In this document: positions 32,891 to 43,762 of the stretch, one piece after another
How the letters are laid out: the number at the start of each line of letters is the position of its first letter
Numbering within the stretch: the first letter of the stretch is position 1
NCBI GenBank assembly: GCA_948474755.1
Contig: CAOLHI010002512.1
Span: forward strand, 1-64,000
Direction: 5' to 3'
DNA length: 64,000 bases
Source of the DNA: Ctenosaura bakeri
Taxonomy: Eukaryota; Chordata; Lepidosauria; Squamata; Iguanidae
Made by a program: the position numbers and the translations under genes
Notes under the pieces: generated by a model
The model's input: the letters and a program-made list of their open reading frames with translations, nothing else
Told to the model about the DNA's origin: nothing
The model's database searches: none

Positions 32891-33090
32891 TTTGTTATGT
32901 GCCTTTAAGTCATTTCCAAGTCATGGTGATCCTAAACTTGAACTTACTACTCAGTTTCCTTGGCAAGATTTGTTTTCCATTGCCTTCCTCTGAGGCTGAG
33001 AGAGTGTGATTGCTCAAGGTCACTAAGTGGGAATTGGGAACCCCGATCTCACAGAATCCTGGTCCATAGGTCATATCACGACACTTTGTT
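32891..33090 (-). repeat. tRNA-derived SINE
   Basis: The + strand reads tttgttatgtgcctttaagtc, catggtgatcctaaac, ttgccttcctctgaggctg and acagaatcctggtccatagg. Same family and strand as the copy only about 70 bp upstream, and more diverged at the head. Confidence 0.82.
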
Positions 33091-36000
33091 GACTCATCAC
33101 TGCATTGCTCTGGCTCTTGGATACTATAGGGAATGAAAAAGAAGTATACAAGAATCCAGGACAAGGCTGAGCAAGCTTAGAATGATAGTCAAACTAGTTG
33201 AAGTCTCATGGTAAATAATGCTTGGCTCTTAACAAAAATACAAGAGAGAAAGCAAATAAATAAAACTGTTTTATGCTCAAGGTAAAGGAACGTGGGCAAA
33301 AGTGAAAATCATTTTTCAAAGAAGGATAGAATTACTTGACAGAATCCCCAAGTGCAATGTCTATAGCGATCAAAGACAATTCTCAATTTAGCCCTTCTTC
33401 CATTTTTTTACTTGTTATTTCCCCTCTAGAACCAGTTGTGAAAAGGAGGTTTCATTGCCTTCCCTTCATGTTTGGGCTCTTTGGTGTCTGCTAGAGGTTA
33501 TTGATTTTCCTTTGTTGTAACCTTTCCTTGGGCATTTTCCTTTTTTCACTGTGCTTTGCATAAGAGCTATTTTGGATTGCATGCTGTAGGTTCCTGTGAA
33601 ACATATCTGCTATGAATTGATGAAAGCCCTGTTAACAGATTGTTGCGCTGGGCTTGGGGGGTTAGACCAGTCACTAATTCACTGGGTGGTCTCTGGCAGT
33701 TTTCTGTCAGCCTCTTCCCCTACTCTGCATCTGTGGGATTGACATTAGACAAACAAGATGCTGACTATAAAGCACTTCACACATTGAGCATCGATAGATT
33801 TGTTTTTTTAAAAGGGGGGAAATCTGTCCAAATGTTTACTTTTGATATAGTGAATAAAATTATGTATGAAAAATCCAGCTCTAGATTAAACAGTTAGCCT
33901 TCCAAATAAGAATGAGTTTCTTCAGATGTGAAGCCCAGATCTATTAGACTGATTGGTTCTTTGCTTGTTTATGGCGTTTATCTATTACCTCTCAGCTCAT
34001 CAGGGCCTCCAAGGCAATACATACTGCAGGAGGGCACTGTGTTATGTGCTTTGTTGGTGGGATACAAAACATGCTCATTGTACGTAGGCCCTGTGAGAAC
34101 AGTTAAGTAGATGGATTCTACCATAATAATGAAACTTTAAATACTCCTGATGACCCTTAGTACTGTGTTGGAGAAGACAGATCATTCCTGCAGTGAATAA
34201 TCTAATACTTCCTAAATAATTTTGAATTCTTGCACTTGTATGTGGTCATTGGACAAGCAACAGCAAAGACTGGGATATATCATTAAAAAACAAAGGAAAT
34301 ACTATTTTACTGTTACTTCATATGCCTCTATTGTTGTAGCATCTTCAGTGTTGGCCTCTTGTACTCTGTGAAGAAGCACATTGCACATTTCTACTACTGT
34401 ATATCCTGGTCATTATGATAGCTATAATGTTGGGTCATATATCCCCAGTGCTTATGTCCATTCCTATACAAAACTCTAAGAGATCCCATTATTTAGTCCA
34501 GATGTGTACTACAAATCTCCTGGGTTTCAGTCACATATCTGTCCCAGCCCTGTTTGAAACTGTTTAGGGTGGAACTTAGATTTTTAAGATTGAGAGCCCG
34601 TGGCTAACACTGACCGATAGTCATACATTTAATTGCCACCAGCTCTTGTGTAAAATACTTGCATGCTGTTAAGCGCAAAGTCAAAGCAAATGAACAACAA
34701 ACAAAAAAAAGTGGTCAACAAGAGGATGATCGTGTTCCAAGGAAGAGAAATACATATGCTGAAAGGGATACAGAAAGAGATGCACAGCCAAGGAACTGGG
34801 AAGGGAGAAGAGAGTCTTGCCTTTCATGCCCAGGTAGGTATTGCTGGATGCTGCTGGAGTAAGAATGGCATTCTAGATCAGGGCAAGAAGAGTAGCTCAG
34901 AGATTACTTCAAACTCTCTCTCCCGCCTCTCTTTTGACCCTTTGTGAAAATCATAATGCCCCTGCCCCCTCCCAACCAGTTTTCTAATTGAGTGGCTGTT
35001 TTCTGGCCCCAAAAAGTGTGTGGGGGCAAGGGTTAAAACTACAGTAAAATGCAATGCTTTTGCTCCCTCCTCAATGGCTGAAAACAAAACTGGAAGTGAT
35101 GTCATGTCAATTCCATGTTCATTTTTCTTGGTGCAAATGAAGCCTTTTGGGGTACAGTCTGGTGAGTAAAAATTGGTAGTTGGTTTTTTCCTATATAAAT
35201 GGTTTTGTTGTTCAAGGCAGTTGCTGTGGAAGTTAAGCAATATGGTATCTCAAAAGTGAGTTGGAAGAAGTTCATTTTGTATGCAGTAGGCAGATTGCAT
35301 AAGAAATGCTTTCCTGAACTGTGTCTTAGTATATCCTGAGTTGAGGTAAGTTCATAACCTTGAATGGCTCACATTGGCTGTATTTAGGCATTATTAGAGC
35401 TTAGTGTTAGCAAGAACATCGAGAAAACAACAGAGTATAAAAGTTGAAGTTGACTTGAGGGCAATTAACAATAAATAAGCTTTGATGCTTATCTACCCTT
35501 CCACCTTACTTCATGGATTGAACACAGAATGTGAAATTTTAGCTCATGAATTTTGAAGCTTTCTGATTTCCATGTCTTGTATGAATTGAGTACACCATGG
35601 TATTAATCACTGTGATAGTTAACAAACCTGGGTATCGAAGTAGAATTCCATCCACAGTGCAGTTTTGCACATCTGGAAAATTGCTAAAGAAACTCTCTAG
35701 AGATTTTCTGAGAAACTGGAGATGTTACCATGTATGAGGCATTATTTTGTGTCTGATGTTTCAGCAGTAGTTGTCAGTCATACACAGAAGGATGATAATG
35801 TGAAGATATTCACAATTTTATCACTATTCTTCCATTACCAAAAGAATGATTTCATTTACAAGGCCAGCTTTCTTTGGTGTAAGAATGTGTATGACTAGAA
35901 ACATGAAAAATATTTCATCTCATAGAATTGGAGTGGGAGCTAGAGGATACTTCATACATACATGTAAATTGCTTTAGGCCCTTAAACCTGAGCTTGGAAG

Positions 36001-37923
36001 CATTCATGAAATTTCCAAATTATTGAAACTCCATGTGTGTTGGTTTTATTTTTTAAAAGCAGCAACCTAGTCATTTTGAATGTTAGTAAAGACTGTCAAC
36101 CATGAAAGATCCTTTTTGATCTTTTGAAACACTGTAAAAAACACTCTGACCAGCAGATTTTATGGTGCAGGGCCAGTGGTGCTCTGCAAGACTCTAGAAA
36201 GTTCCATCAGCTGCTATTGAATTTCATCAGCAACTGCAGCAGTGGCAGGATATATGGCTGCCATTGATGAATTTTGGTGGTTGCAGTAGTGGCAGGAACC
36301 TCACTGTTGGTAAAAGTATTATGTATTATTAGTAACACAATTATAATTATTGACAATATTAGTTAGTAGTAGTAGTGCATTAAGGATGCATTCTTTCTAC
36401 ATCGTGGTGGTTGTTGTTAAATCATTTTAAAATGTCCCCCTAAAAATCATTTTGAAGTAACATGTAAAGATGATTATTACTTTAAAAATATTTTTTGCAG
36501 CATTAACATTGTTGATATTAAAATATTTGATATAAAAATACTTGAAAGTAACAGTATTGGACCTTGTTAATAGCAATAGTGTTATTTTTAATGAATTACT
36601 TCTAAACTCTGCTTAAAACCAGTTAGACATATTTGGATGTCGCAGTAAGCCAGGGTTCGGCATTGGCACGTTCGGATGTTACAGTAAACTAGGACTCTGC
36701 ATCCTGATTTACCATAACTGAGCCAGAGTTGTTGTTGTTTTCTGATTGCTGCAGACCATGTTCTCATGACAACTCTACATGTCAGCAGTCAATGCTCTAG
36801 CTTGGTTCTGTCTCAAGAAGCTAGAGAAACAAACCATAAAGCAAATTCTGGATTTTCCCCCACTCTGGCTTGTTGGGAGAGAAAGAAGCCAGAGCACAGA
36901 TTGTTACTGTCTTTGAACAGCATGAGAGATCAACAGAGGTTTGTTTAGCCACTCCCACTGGAAGTGAAAGAGATCACAAGCACATTGGCTTGTCCCCAAC
37001 AAGCTGGAGTTCAACTGAAATTACATGACTTTGTGATATGTAAACCCAACTAATGAGTCCTATCCAAATATTAATACAATATATTGCACAGCAAATGGTT
37101 GTGCTCAAGGAGTCCAAGACATACGTTGAGTCCACCTTCTATTTTTGTTATTATCTACTGTTCTACAGTCCAAGCCCAGAATCCTGTTATGAAGTCAAGT
37201 ATGCTAGACTCACTGAATCAATGGAATTTATGTAAGGGTTAACTTATTTATTTAAGAGTATTTCAATCCTGCACTTTAGACACAAAGTTTCTCAGAGTGG
37301 CTTATAAATTGTTGATTTGACTGTTCCTTGCCCTAAGGTTTATAATCGAAATAAAACAGGAGACACAAGGAAAAGGGAGAGGCAGTCAGGGAGGGGACTG
37401 AGTCCAGCAGGTACCTGCTGGTTCTTCCCTCCCTTTGAGGCCTGGGTAATAGCAATTGGGATGGAGGAAGGGCTTTTTATCTGCTTTTGGGCCTAGGCTA
37501 CCACTACTTTAATAGGTCTTCCTTAGTTGAGATGAACTATAGGATTTAGATCCACATTTGTTTCTTTATTTATTTAAAAGGTCATTCCAGGGTTAAATCA
37601 GATAATGTTCATAAATAAATGGCCATTAATTTCAGAAACCCTCAAATTATATTTCAGTCTAAAATCAATTCAAATAGACGATTCTGATCCCCTGTCCAAA
37701 TGTTTGTCAAAGACTGTAAGAGATCCCTCGCCACTGGATACATGATTATGATTATTAACACAGCACAAACGGATATTGTCTCAGCAAATCCTAATCATGA
37801 CATACTGTGATTACATCTAAGGAAATTTATTAGATTAAATCTAAGGCAACTCTGTGTTTGACTACAAGGCTACTGGGACACAGACACAAATCACAGTTAA
37901 TTCTAACACAGCAGGTCCTAGAC
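33091..37923. other. Intronic stretch, nothing firm
   Basis: About 4.8 kb without a recognised repeat or exon. A frame near 34663-34855 is followed by a donor-like CAGGTAGG but has no acceptor. The segment 36620-37020 (ccccaacaagctgg, cactctggcttgttggg) has loosely inverted phrases that recur near 45715, possibly an old DNA transposon. Confidence 0.35.
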
Positions 37924-38090
37924 TCAGGCCTCCAGATATTGTTGGATAACATGTTCCAGAAGTCAGACCAAATTCAGGCCTCCAGATATTGTTGGATTAC
38001 AGTTTCCAGAAGTCTTAACCAACATAGCTAATGTTAAGGGCTTCTGGGAGTCATAGTCAAACAATATCCAGGGATCTAGTTCGGGAATCA
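37924..38090. repeat. Family C palindrome with doubled left arm
   Basis: The left arm tcaggcctccagatattg, then ttggata...ttccagaagtc occurs twice in direct orientation (37924-37964 and 37974-38014). The right arm follows inverted (cttctgggagtcatagtc, aaacaatatccaggg). The repeat is non-coding and frequent in this window. Confidence 0.68.
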
Positions 38091-38708
38091 CTAATCTAAT
38101 CCGGCTGCTGTAGACCAGAGAAACTGATGTACAACACACAAAATGCTATTGTTCTGTAACTGTGCAAAGCCCCTGCACCTAACTTGTTCTATTAATTACT
38201 TTGGCATCTTTATGGTATAATGTATGTAGTTGCCCTTGGTTGTTCTGTATCACATTATTCCCATTCATAAGAAGTATAGTATATGTTCTGACCCTTCTTA
38301 TTTTCTGAAACTTCAGCTGATCTGACACAACTATAAACTGTTTATATCTGTAACATGGACCTGACTTTTATTATTATCTTTTATTTTATTTGCTTAGTTA
38401 CAGACTACTTTTCTGTGCCCCATCTGTCTTATGTACAGATGTGATGCCTGCTTGCTGTCATCCAAAATAGTTGTGGCACTGCTGTTCAGAGGTTTATAGT
38501 CTGTTGCTGCCAAAATCTTCCAAAAAGTCAAACCACTGACCATGCTGACCATCCCATTCTAGGAAGAGTTGTCCCCAAAAATAACTTTTTCTAGTTCTGT
38601 TGTTGCAGTCCAGCTTTATATATGACCTACCAGTTGATGTTATTGCATGAAATGTTTTGGGAGGCAGAACACACAACCATGCATCACTAGTTGTAAAAGA
38701 CACAGATT
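38091..38708. other. Intronic stretch, nothing recognised
   Basis: AT-rich DNA, no recognisable exon or repeat. Confidence 0.35.
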
Positions 38709-38972
38709 GTCGCTGTTGTGTGTCTTTAGGTCATTTCTGACTTATGGCAATCCTAAGGTGAACCTGTTAACAGGTTTTTCCAGGGCTAAGTTTGTGAAGT
38801 GCCCAAAGTCATCCAGTGGGTTTCTATACCTGAGCAAGGAACACCCACCTAGACAGCCAGATCAGCTAAATCAACCTTGACAATCAATGGAGTGATTGCC
38901 CTTACATCCGATAGCTGAGCAGGGAATAGAACTGTAGTCCAGTGCTGAAACCGCTACACCACTCTGGCTTTC
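38709..38972 (-). repeat. tRNA-derived SINE with internal extra sequence
   Basis: The tail side reads ctgttgtgtgtctttagg, then tcatttctgacttatggc; the head side ends gtagtccagtgctgaaacc and gctacaccactctggc. About 60 bp of foreign or duplicated sequence (around 38840-38910, including a second tgagcagggaata) separates body and head, so the copy is longer than usual. Confidence 0.78.
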
Positions 38973-39540
38973 TAAAAGACACAGATAAACCTACCCAAAA
39001 GAAAACGAACTCAACAAATGGAGTCTATAGATGCTTGGCCTCAAGTTAACTTTCCTTGCAAACTGCATGCTTTTCCTGTGGATTGCCTCTAATTCTGCTG
39101 TTGGGAGGAAGAGTTACCCAGAGAACTGGCTTCTTCTGATGACTTCTGATTCATCCTGGGTTTGTGGGAAACTCAACCCTCTTGTTTTCAGCCACAGGAA
39201 TGATCCTCAGAGACAGTTGTCTGTGTTTCTGACTCTTGGGTGTGGGGGAGGATGTGTACCAGTTTAGCTCTGCTCTTGGATGACAGTCGGAATCAAGTAA
39301 GAAGGAAAACAGACACAGTAGTGGTGGGGTGGAGGTTGCAAGCCGCTGAGTTTCAGTTGTAGAGGAAGGAGGGATCATATGGGTAACGCATGGTCTCTTG
39401 TGGCTTGTTTGATCCTGGTTTCAAGATAAACTGAGATCCTCTGAGCAAATTCTCTCCCTTTTGGTGTTTTCAACTTTTGTATCAGGGATGGTCAACATAC
39501 AGTAACCTTCCCTCCTCTCTTTGTTTTCATCTCTCATTTC

Positions 39541-39592
39541 TCTGCTGCTGCTGCCTTTCCTCCTCCTCCTCCTCCTCCTCCTCCTCCTCTTC
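39541..39592. repeat. (CTG)n and (CCT)n tracts
   Basis: A short CTG run at 39542-39554 is followed by about eleven CCT units to 39590. It is a homopyrimidine mirror-type tract, capable of triplex formation. Confidence 0.9.
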
Positions 39593-39953
39593 TTTAAATC
39601 TTTTTGGCAGAAGTTGAAACATACCATAAGCTTGGAGCAAGATGAAACTAGTCATGGAGTGTGTTGGGCAATGAGATTCATTTGTTCTGAACCTTGAGGA
39701 GAGAAGGCGGGTGAAGGAAAAGGAGGAGAGGGATGACGCTCCCCAGATGGGGCCCAGTGCCAAAAATGTGTTTTGCTTGGAAAAGGAAGCAAGCATTTGA
39801 CATTATCCTGGAGTTAACTCCTTTGTCATCCATAATAGGAGAGCAAACTTATGCCAGCAAACTTTTTCATGGCCCTCGAAAGTGTACTGGAGTAAACCTT
39901 GCCTTAACTGTTGCACTGGATTAGTTAAGAATTAACTATTAACACTAAATTAG

Positions 39954-40172
39954 AGTACCAGTGTGGTGCAGTAATTAGAATGTTAGACTGGAGATCTGGG
40001 TTGAAGTCTCCACCACTGTTTGGAAACAACAACTAGAATCCCACATCTTTCCTCTAAGAGTGAAAAATTGACTTCGCCAACATCACCCAGGATTTCCATG
40101 CCTGGCCAAGGATTTCTGCCTGGTCTCCTTGAGTTCTAGTCCAACGCTCAAACCATTACATCACGTTGGGTC
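39954..40172. repeat. Two SINE head fragments, inverted
   Basis: 39954-40030 carries a + strand tRNA-like head (accagtgtggtgcagtaatt, tgttagactggagatctgg). 40080-40172 carries the reverse complement of a similar head (ctccttgagttctagtcca, cgctcaaaccattacatc). The two heads face away from each other across about 50 bp, so either two truncated insertions or one inverted rearrangement. Confidence 0.62.
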
Positions 40173-40455
40173 CAAGCTGTATAGACCAAAGCATTTATGA
40201 GATTTAACAACTTTCTCAAGAATGTTGGCAGAAAGTAATTTTACTGAAAATAATTTGAACTTCTTTCCTATGAATACAGTTCTGATAGTTACCATTTTTG
40301 AAAAGAAATGACAAATTTGAATAGTTGTTCCCTCCTTTATCACAGGTACACTGGGCTGAATCAAGCTCAAGTAGTAGTTAGATCAGACCATTTAAATGAA
40401 TAGTCACCACTTACCTAAATCTCATTGATTTCAGTGGATCTGCTGTAGTTTGGAG

Positions 40456-40682
40456 AGGCAGTTTGGGGCAGAAGTTTGTGCATTAAAGTATTACTCTGGA
40501 GACCAGGATTTGAATAGCTGTTTGGCCCTGGAAACCCACTGAATGACCGTGGGCAAGTCACAGTCTCCCGGTCTCAGAGGAAGGCAAAGGCCACCCCTGT
40601 CTGAACAAATCTTGCCAAGAAAACCCTATCATAGATTCTCCTTAGGGCTGCCATAAGTCAGATACTACTTGAACAACAATTA
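40456..40682 (+). repeat. tRNA-derived SINE with CAACAA tail
   Basis: Contains ctctggagaccaggatttg, tggaaacccactgaatgacc, cagaggaaggcaaaggcc, cttgccaagaaaaccctatc and the tail cttgaacaacaatt. Full length. Confidence 0.87.
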
Positions 40683-41499
40683 TAGTTTGGATTAAAATTG
40701 GATTTTGCTCCATGTTATGATTTCCCTTAAAACAGTTCTCTCTCCTGAACTACTTCTAAACCTCCTTATTTGTACAATGTACAAAATGTTATGCCTTGCT
40801 TCACAGAGCTTTAATGTATGAAGTTTGAGCTGAGTATTGCTGTTTAGACAGATATTCACAAACCGTGACATGCTGGGATTGACAAAAGCCTAGTTTTTCA
40901 CGCCAGGTTGCTGTTCTAATTGAAGGGAGGGGGTGTCTGTGGGAGTGAGGTGAGAATAAAGAAGAAGAGAGGAAAGATGATTAACATGGAAATGTTATTG
41001 CTTTGTAGCCCTGGAATAATCAAAGTAGCTGGCATTGGATTAAGCCTTGCGTCTTGTATACATTTGAGTCATGATAAGGGCCTGACTGAATATTCTCCAG
41101 ATGAGTACAACGTGAATGTGGTGGAGACAGATGGAGTGGCAGTGGGAAAATCCATTTTGTAGCCTAAACTGGGAGACATTCATGTCTGGAACCTGGATCT
41201 AGAAAGCTCGATCAAACTCAGTTTGTTCATTATAGGTCCTTAGCATTGCACTGAGAGGCTATGTCCTCTACTGCATATTGTAGCTGGTGCAAAGTGTACT
41301 CGTGGAACATTGTTTTCATAAGTTTATGAATGGCCAGCACTTAAAGTAGGCTTTTTTCTTTTGAGCCCTTGCCATCTATGTTGGCTCATTGGCTAATGTT
41401 TTGAGAGAAATGATTGATGAGAATTGATTATACAATAACCTGAATGAATCACTTAAAATCACATGACAGCAAAAAGCTATGAAACATCCTTCTGCAATA

Positions 41500-41620
41500 T
41501 GATGCCGCCAAATGTTTTGGACTTCAATTCTCATGAGCCCTCACAATTGGCAGTGTTAGTTGGGATTGATGGGAACTGCAGTCCTAAACATCTGGCGGAC
41601 ACCAGGTTGGGGAAGGCTTC
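41500..41620. repeat. Family C palindromic repeat
   Basis: The arms ccaaatgttttggacttcaa and gaactgcagtcctaaacatctgg are inverted around gcagtgttagttggg. Compare the copies at 23521 and 58701. Confidence 0.6.
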
Positions 41621-41627
41621 TATAGAG

Positions 41628-41800
41628 ATAGAGAGGTGCAGTGGATAGGATATTGTATTTGTGGAAACCTGGATTCAAATCCCAGTGAAGCTTATTGTGT
41701 GATCTTGGGCAAATCACTCTCTTCCAGTTTTACCTGCTTTAAAGGTCTCTTTTAAGGATAAGTAGGTTGACACCATTATTACTTCTCTGAACAACTTAGA
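41628..41800 (+). repeat. MIR-like or old tRNA SINE
   Basis: Reads gaggtgcagtggataggat, ctggattcaaatcccagtg (B-box) and gtgtgatcttgggcaaatcac, an order found in MIR/CORE-type and related tRNA SINEs. The 3' part does not match the CAACAA-tailed family. Old and diverged. Confidence 0.5.
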
Positions 41801-42744
41801 GGAAGTGTGTTACTACACACCAGTCTCTTGGGTGCACACCAGTCTCCTAGGTGCACTTATGGTAGCCATCAAGATAAATTCCAGCTAGTGGAAGGTAACC
41901 ACATGAACTGTCTTCTGTCTGTCTCTCTCAATTTTGGCTACTAGATGTAGTATGAAATAGGTTGAAGCTGATGGATCATTTTATGACAACATAGATGGTT
42001 CACAGTTTCTCTTCTTTAGAGTTTATAGTTCTGTGATATTTTTGCTGATACAGCTAGATAAGATTATCTGTTGACACAAGATCTCAGTCCTAAATTCCAT
42101 ATACTCAAGAACATATTTCTTAAGATCACCAAGACATAATCACGGAATTACTGTGTTTAGGGTTGATGCTTAAATTTAAACTAGGCCTCTATATTTGTTT
42201 GACATTTTCTCTGGAGTCTGTGATTTTGAGCAGGTTTATTTGATATGTCCCTGTAAAATTATCCTGCTGTTTGTTGTCTGTACCAGCATCTCACCACATT
42301 GTTTGGCACAGTTGCTCTTTCCCTTAACCACAATATTTTGCACACTGTAAATTGCAGTACTGTAACCAATGTTACTGATTCCAATTCTTTCTTTATATCT
42401 TCGGGGATGTTGGAATTTTTAATTTAAACTTTTAATCCTGCAGTTTTCTCAGTTTAGAAGAAATGAAAAAAGGCAGGAGGAAAGAAATGAGTTTTGATAA
42501 ACTGAAGTTTTTATGAAAGTTGATTGAGCTCTTAAATATCTTTAAAAAGTTCATCAATGTGTATTCTAACCCTATAAGTATCCACTGAGAAGGCCTGTTG
42601 AGTTAATCTTCTAAGGTAAGTGGTTCTATTGACTGTAACTCCTCCAGGATTGATATATCCTTTTGCATTAGGGACAGATAGGAATTTTTGCCATTGAAAT
42701 CAATAGGATTAAAACCACTCTTTAGCAGGATTTGGTATGGTACC

Positions 42745-43375
42745 GAGGTGGTCTTCTGCACTGTTCTGACTTCTAGAATTTGCTGTTAATTGCTATCAAG
42801 TTGACTTCCACCTGTGGTGACCCTATGAATGACAGATCTCCAAGTCACCTTGTTATCAACAACCCTTGCAAACAGTTCTTGCAAACTCAGGGCTGTGGCT
42901 TCCTTGATTGAGTCTGTCTATCTATAATGTGGTCATCCTCTTTTCCTACTGACTTGTACCTTGTTACTATTGTGACTTATATAGTAGCCCTAAAGTGAAC
43001 CTATCGTGGAGTTTTCTTGCAGAATTTGTTGAGAGAGGGTTTGCCCTTGCCTTTCTCTGAGGCTGAGAATGTGACTGTCCCAAAGTCAACCAGAAGGTTT
43101 CCGTGGGCGACCAGAAATATGAACCCTGGTCTCCCAGAGTCCTAGTCCAACACTCAGACATCTACATCTTGTCTCCTCCCTTCTACCTTACCAACCATTA
43201 TTATATTTTTGAATGATATATCCAAAGTACAAGAGTTTCAGCTTAGTCATCTTGGCTTCTAGGGAGATTTCAGGCTCAATTGGGTCTTGGAACTATTTTT
43301 TTTCCCTCAGTGCATGAGATTTCTTGAACTCTCCTCCAGCACCATATTCCAGAATACTATACCATTTATAGAATA
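42745..43375 (-). mobile_element. BovB (RTE) LINE 3' fragment, interrupted
   Basis: On the + strand it reads ttgctatcaagttgacttcc, ctcagggctgtggcttcctt and gattgagtctgtctatctat, resumes after a SINE with tctaccttaccaaccatta, and continues ggcttctagggagatttcag, matching the copy at 17330-17700. It covers the ORF2 C-terminal end and the 3' terminus. Interrupted by the SINE at 42962. Confidence 0.8.
42962..43165 (-). repeat. tRNA-derived SINE inside BovB
   Basis: The + strand shows gtgacttatatagtagccc, ttgcctttctctgaggctg, gtctcccagagtcctagtcc and acactcagacatctac. It splits a BovB fragment whose text continues on both sides (cttgtaccttgtt | ctcccttctaccttacc), so this SINE came later. Confidence 0.8.
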
Positions 43376-43557
43376 CGTTACTCAATTTTAAAGAATAATT
43401 GGAGCATATGAAAAAGGGCAATTATCACCACACCTCTCTGTCTTAATGGCATGTTCATATCATTGTAGCTATAAACTAAGAACCAATCCTGTGGGATTAC
43501 AGAATCATAGCCATGTTTGTTTTGTTTCTGGTCCATAAACCAGTGTCATTAATTTGA

Positions 43558-43762
43558 TAGCTAGCATGGTGTAATGGTCTGAGCATTGGACTGTGACCCT
43601 GGACAACAGAGTTTGATTCCCCGCTTGACCACGGAAACCCACTGGGTGACCTTGGGCACAATACACAATCTCAGACCCAGAAAAACCCCATGATAGTTTT
43701 CTCTTAGAGTAGCCATAAGATGGAAATAACTTAAAGGAACACAGCAGCAACAACAACAACAA
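43558..43762 (+). repeat. tRNA-derived SINE with CAACAA tail
   Basis: One of the best preserved copies: tagctagcatggtgtaatgg (A-box), gagcattggactgtgaccc, gtttgattccccgcttgacc (B-box), aacccactgggtgaccttgg, and the tail cagcagcaacaacaacaac. Confidence 0.9.

Noticed and set aside
34659..34862. Hydrophilic frame ending near CAGGTAGG
   Set aside because: The donor is good but no acceptor or start fits; likely coincidence.
34878..35240. 120-codon minus-strand frame
   Set aside because: No splice sites, no motif and no family resemblance.
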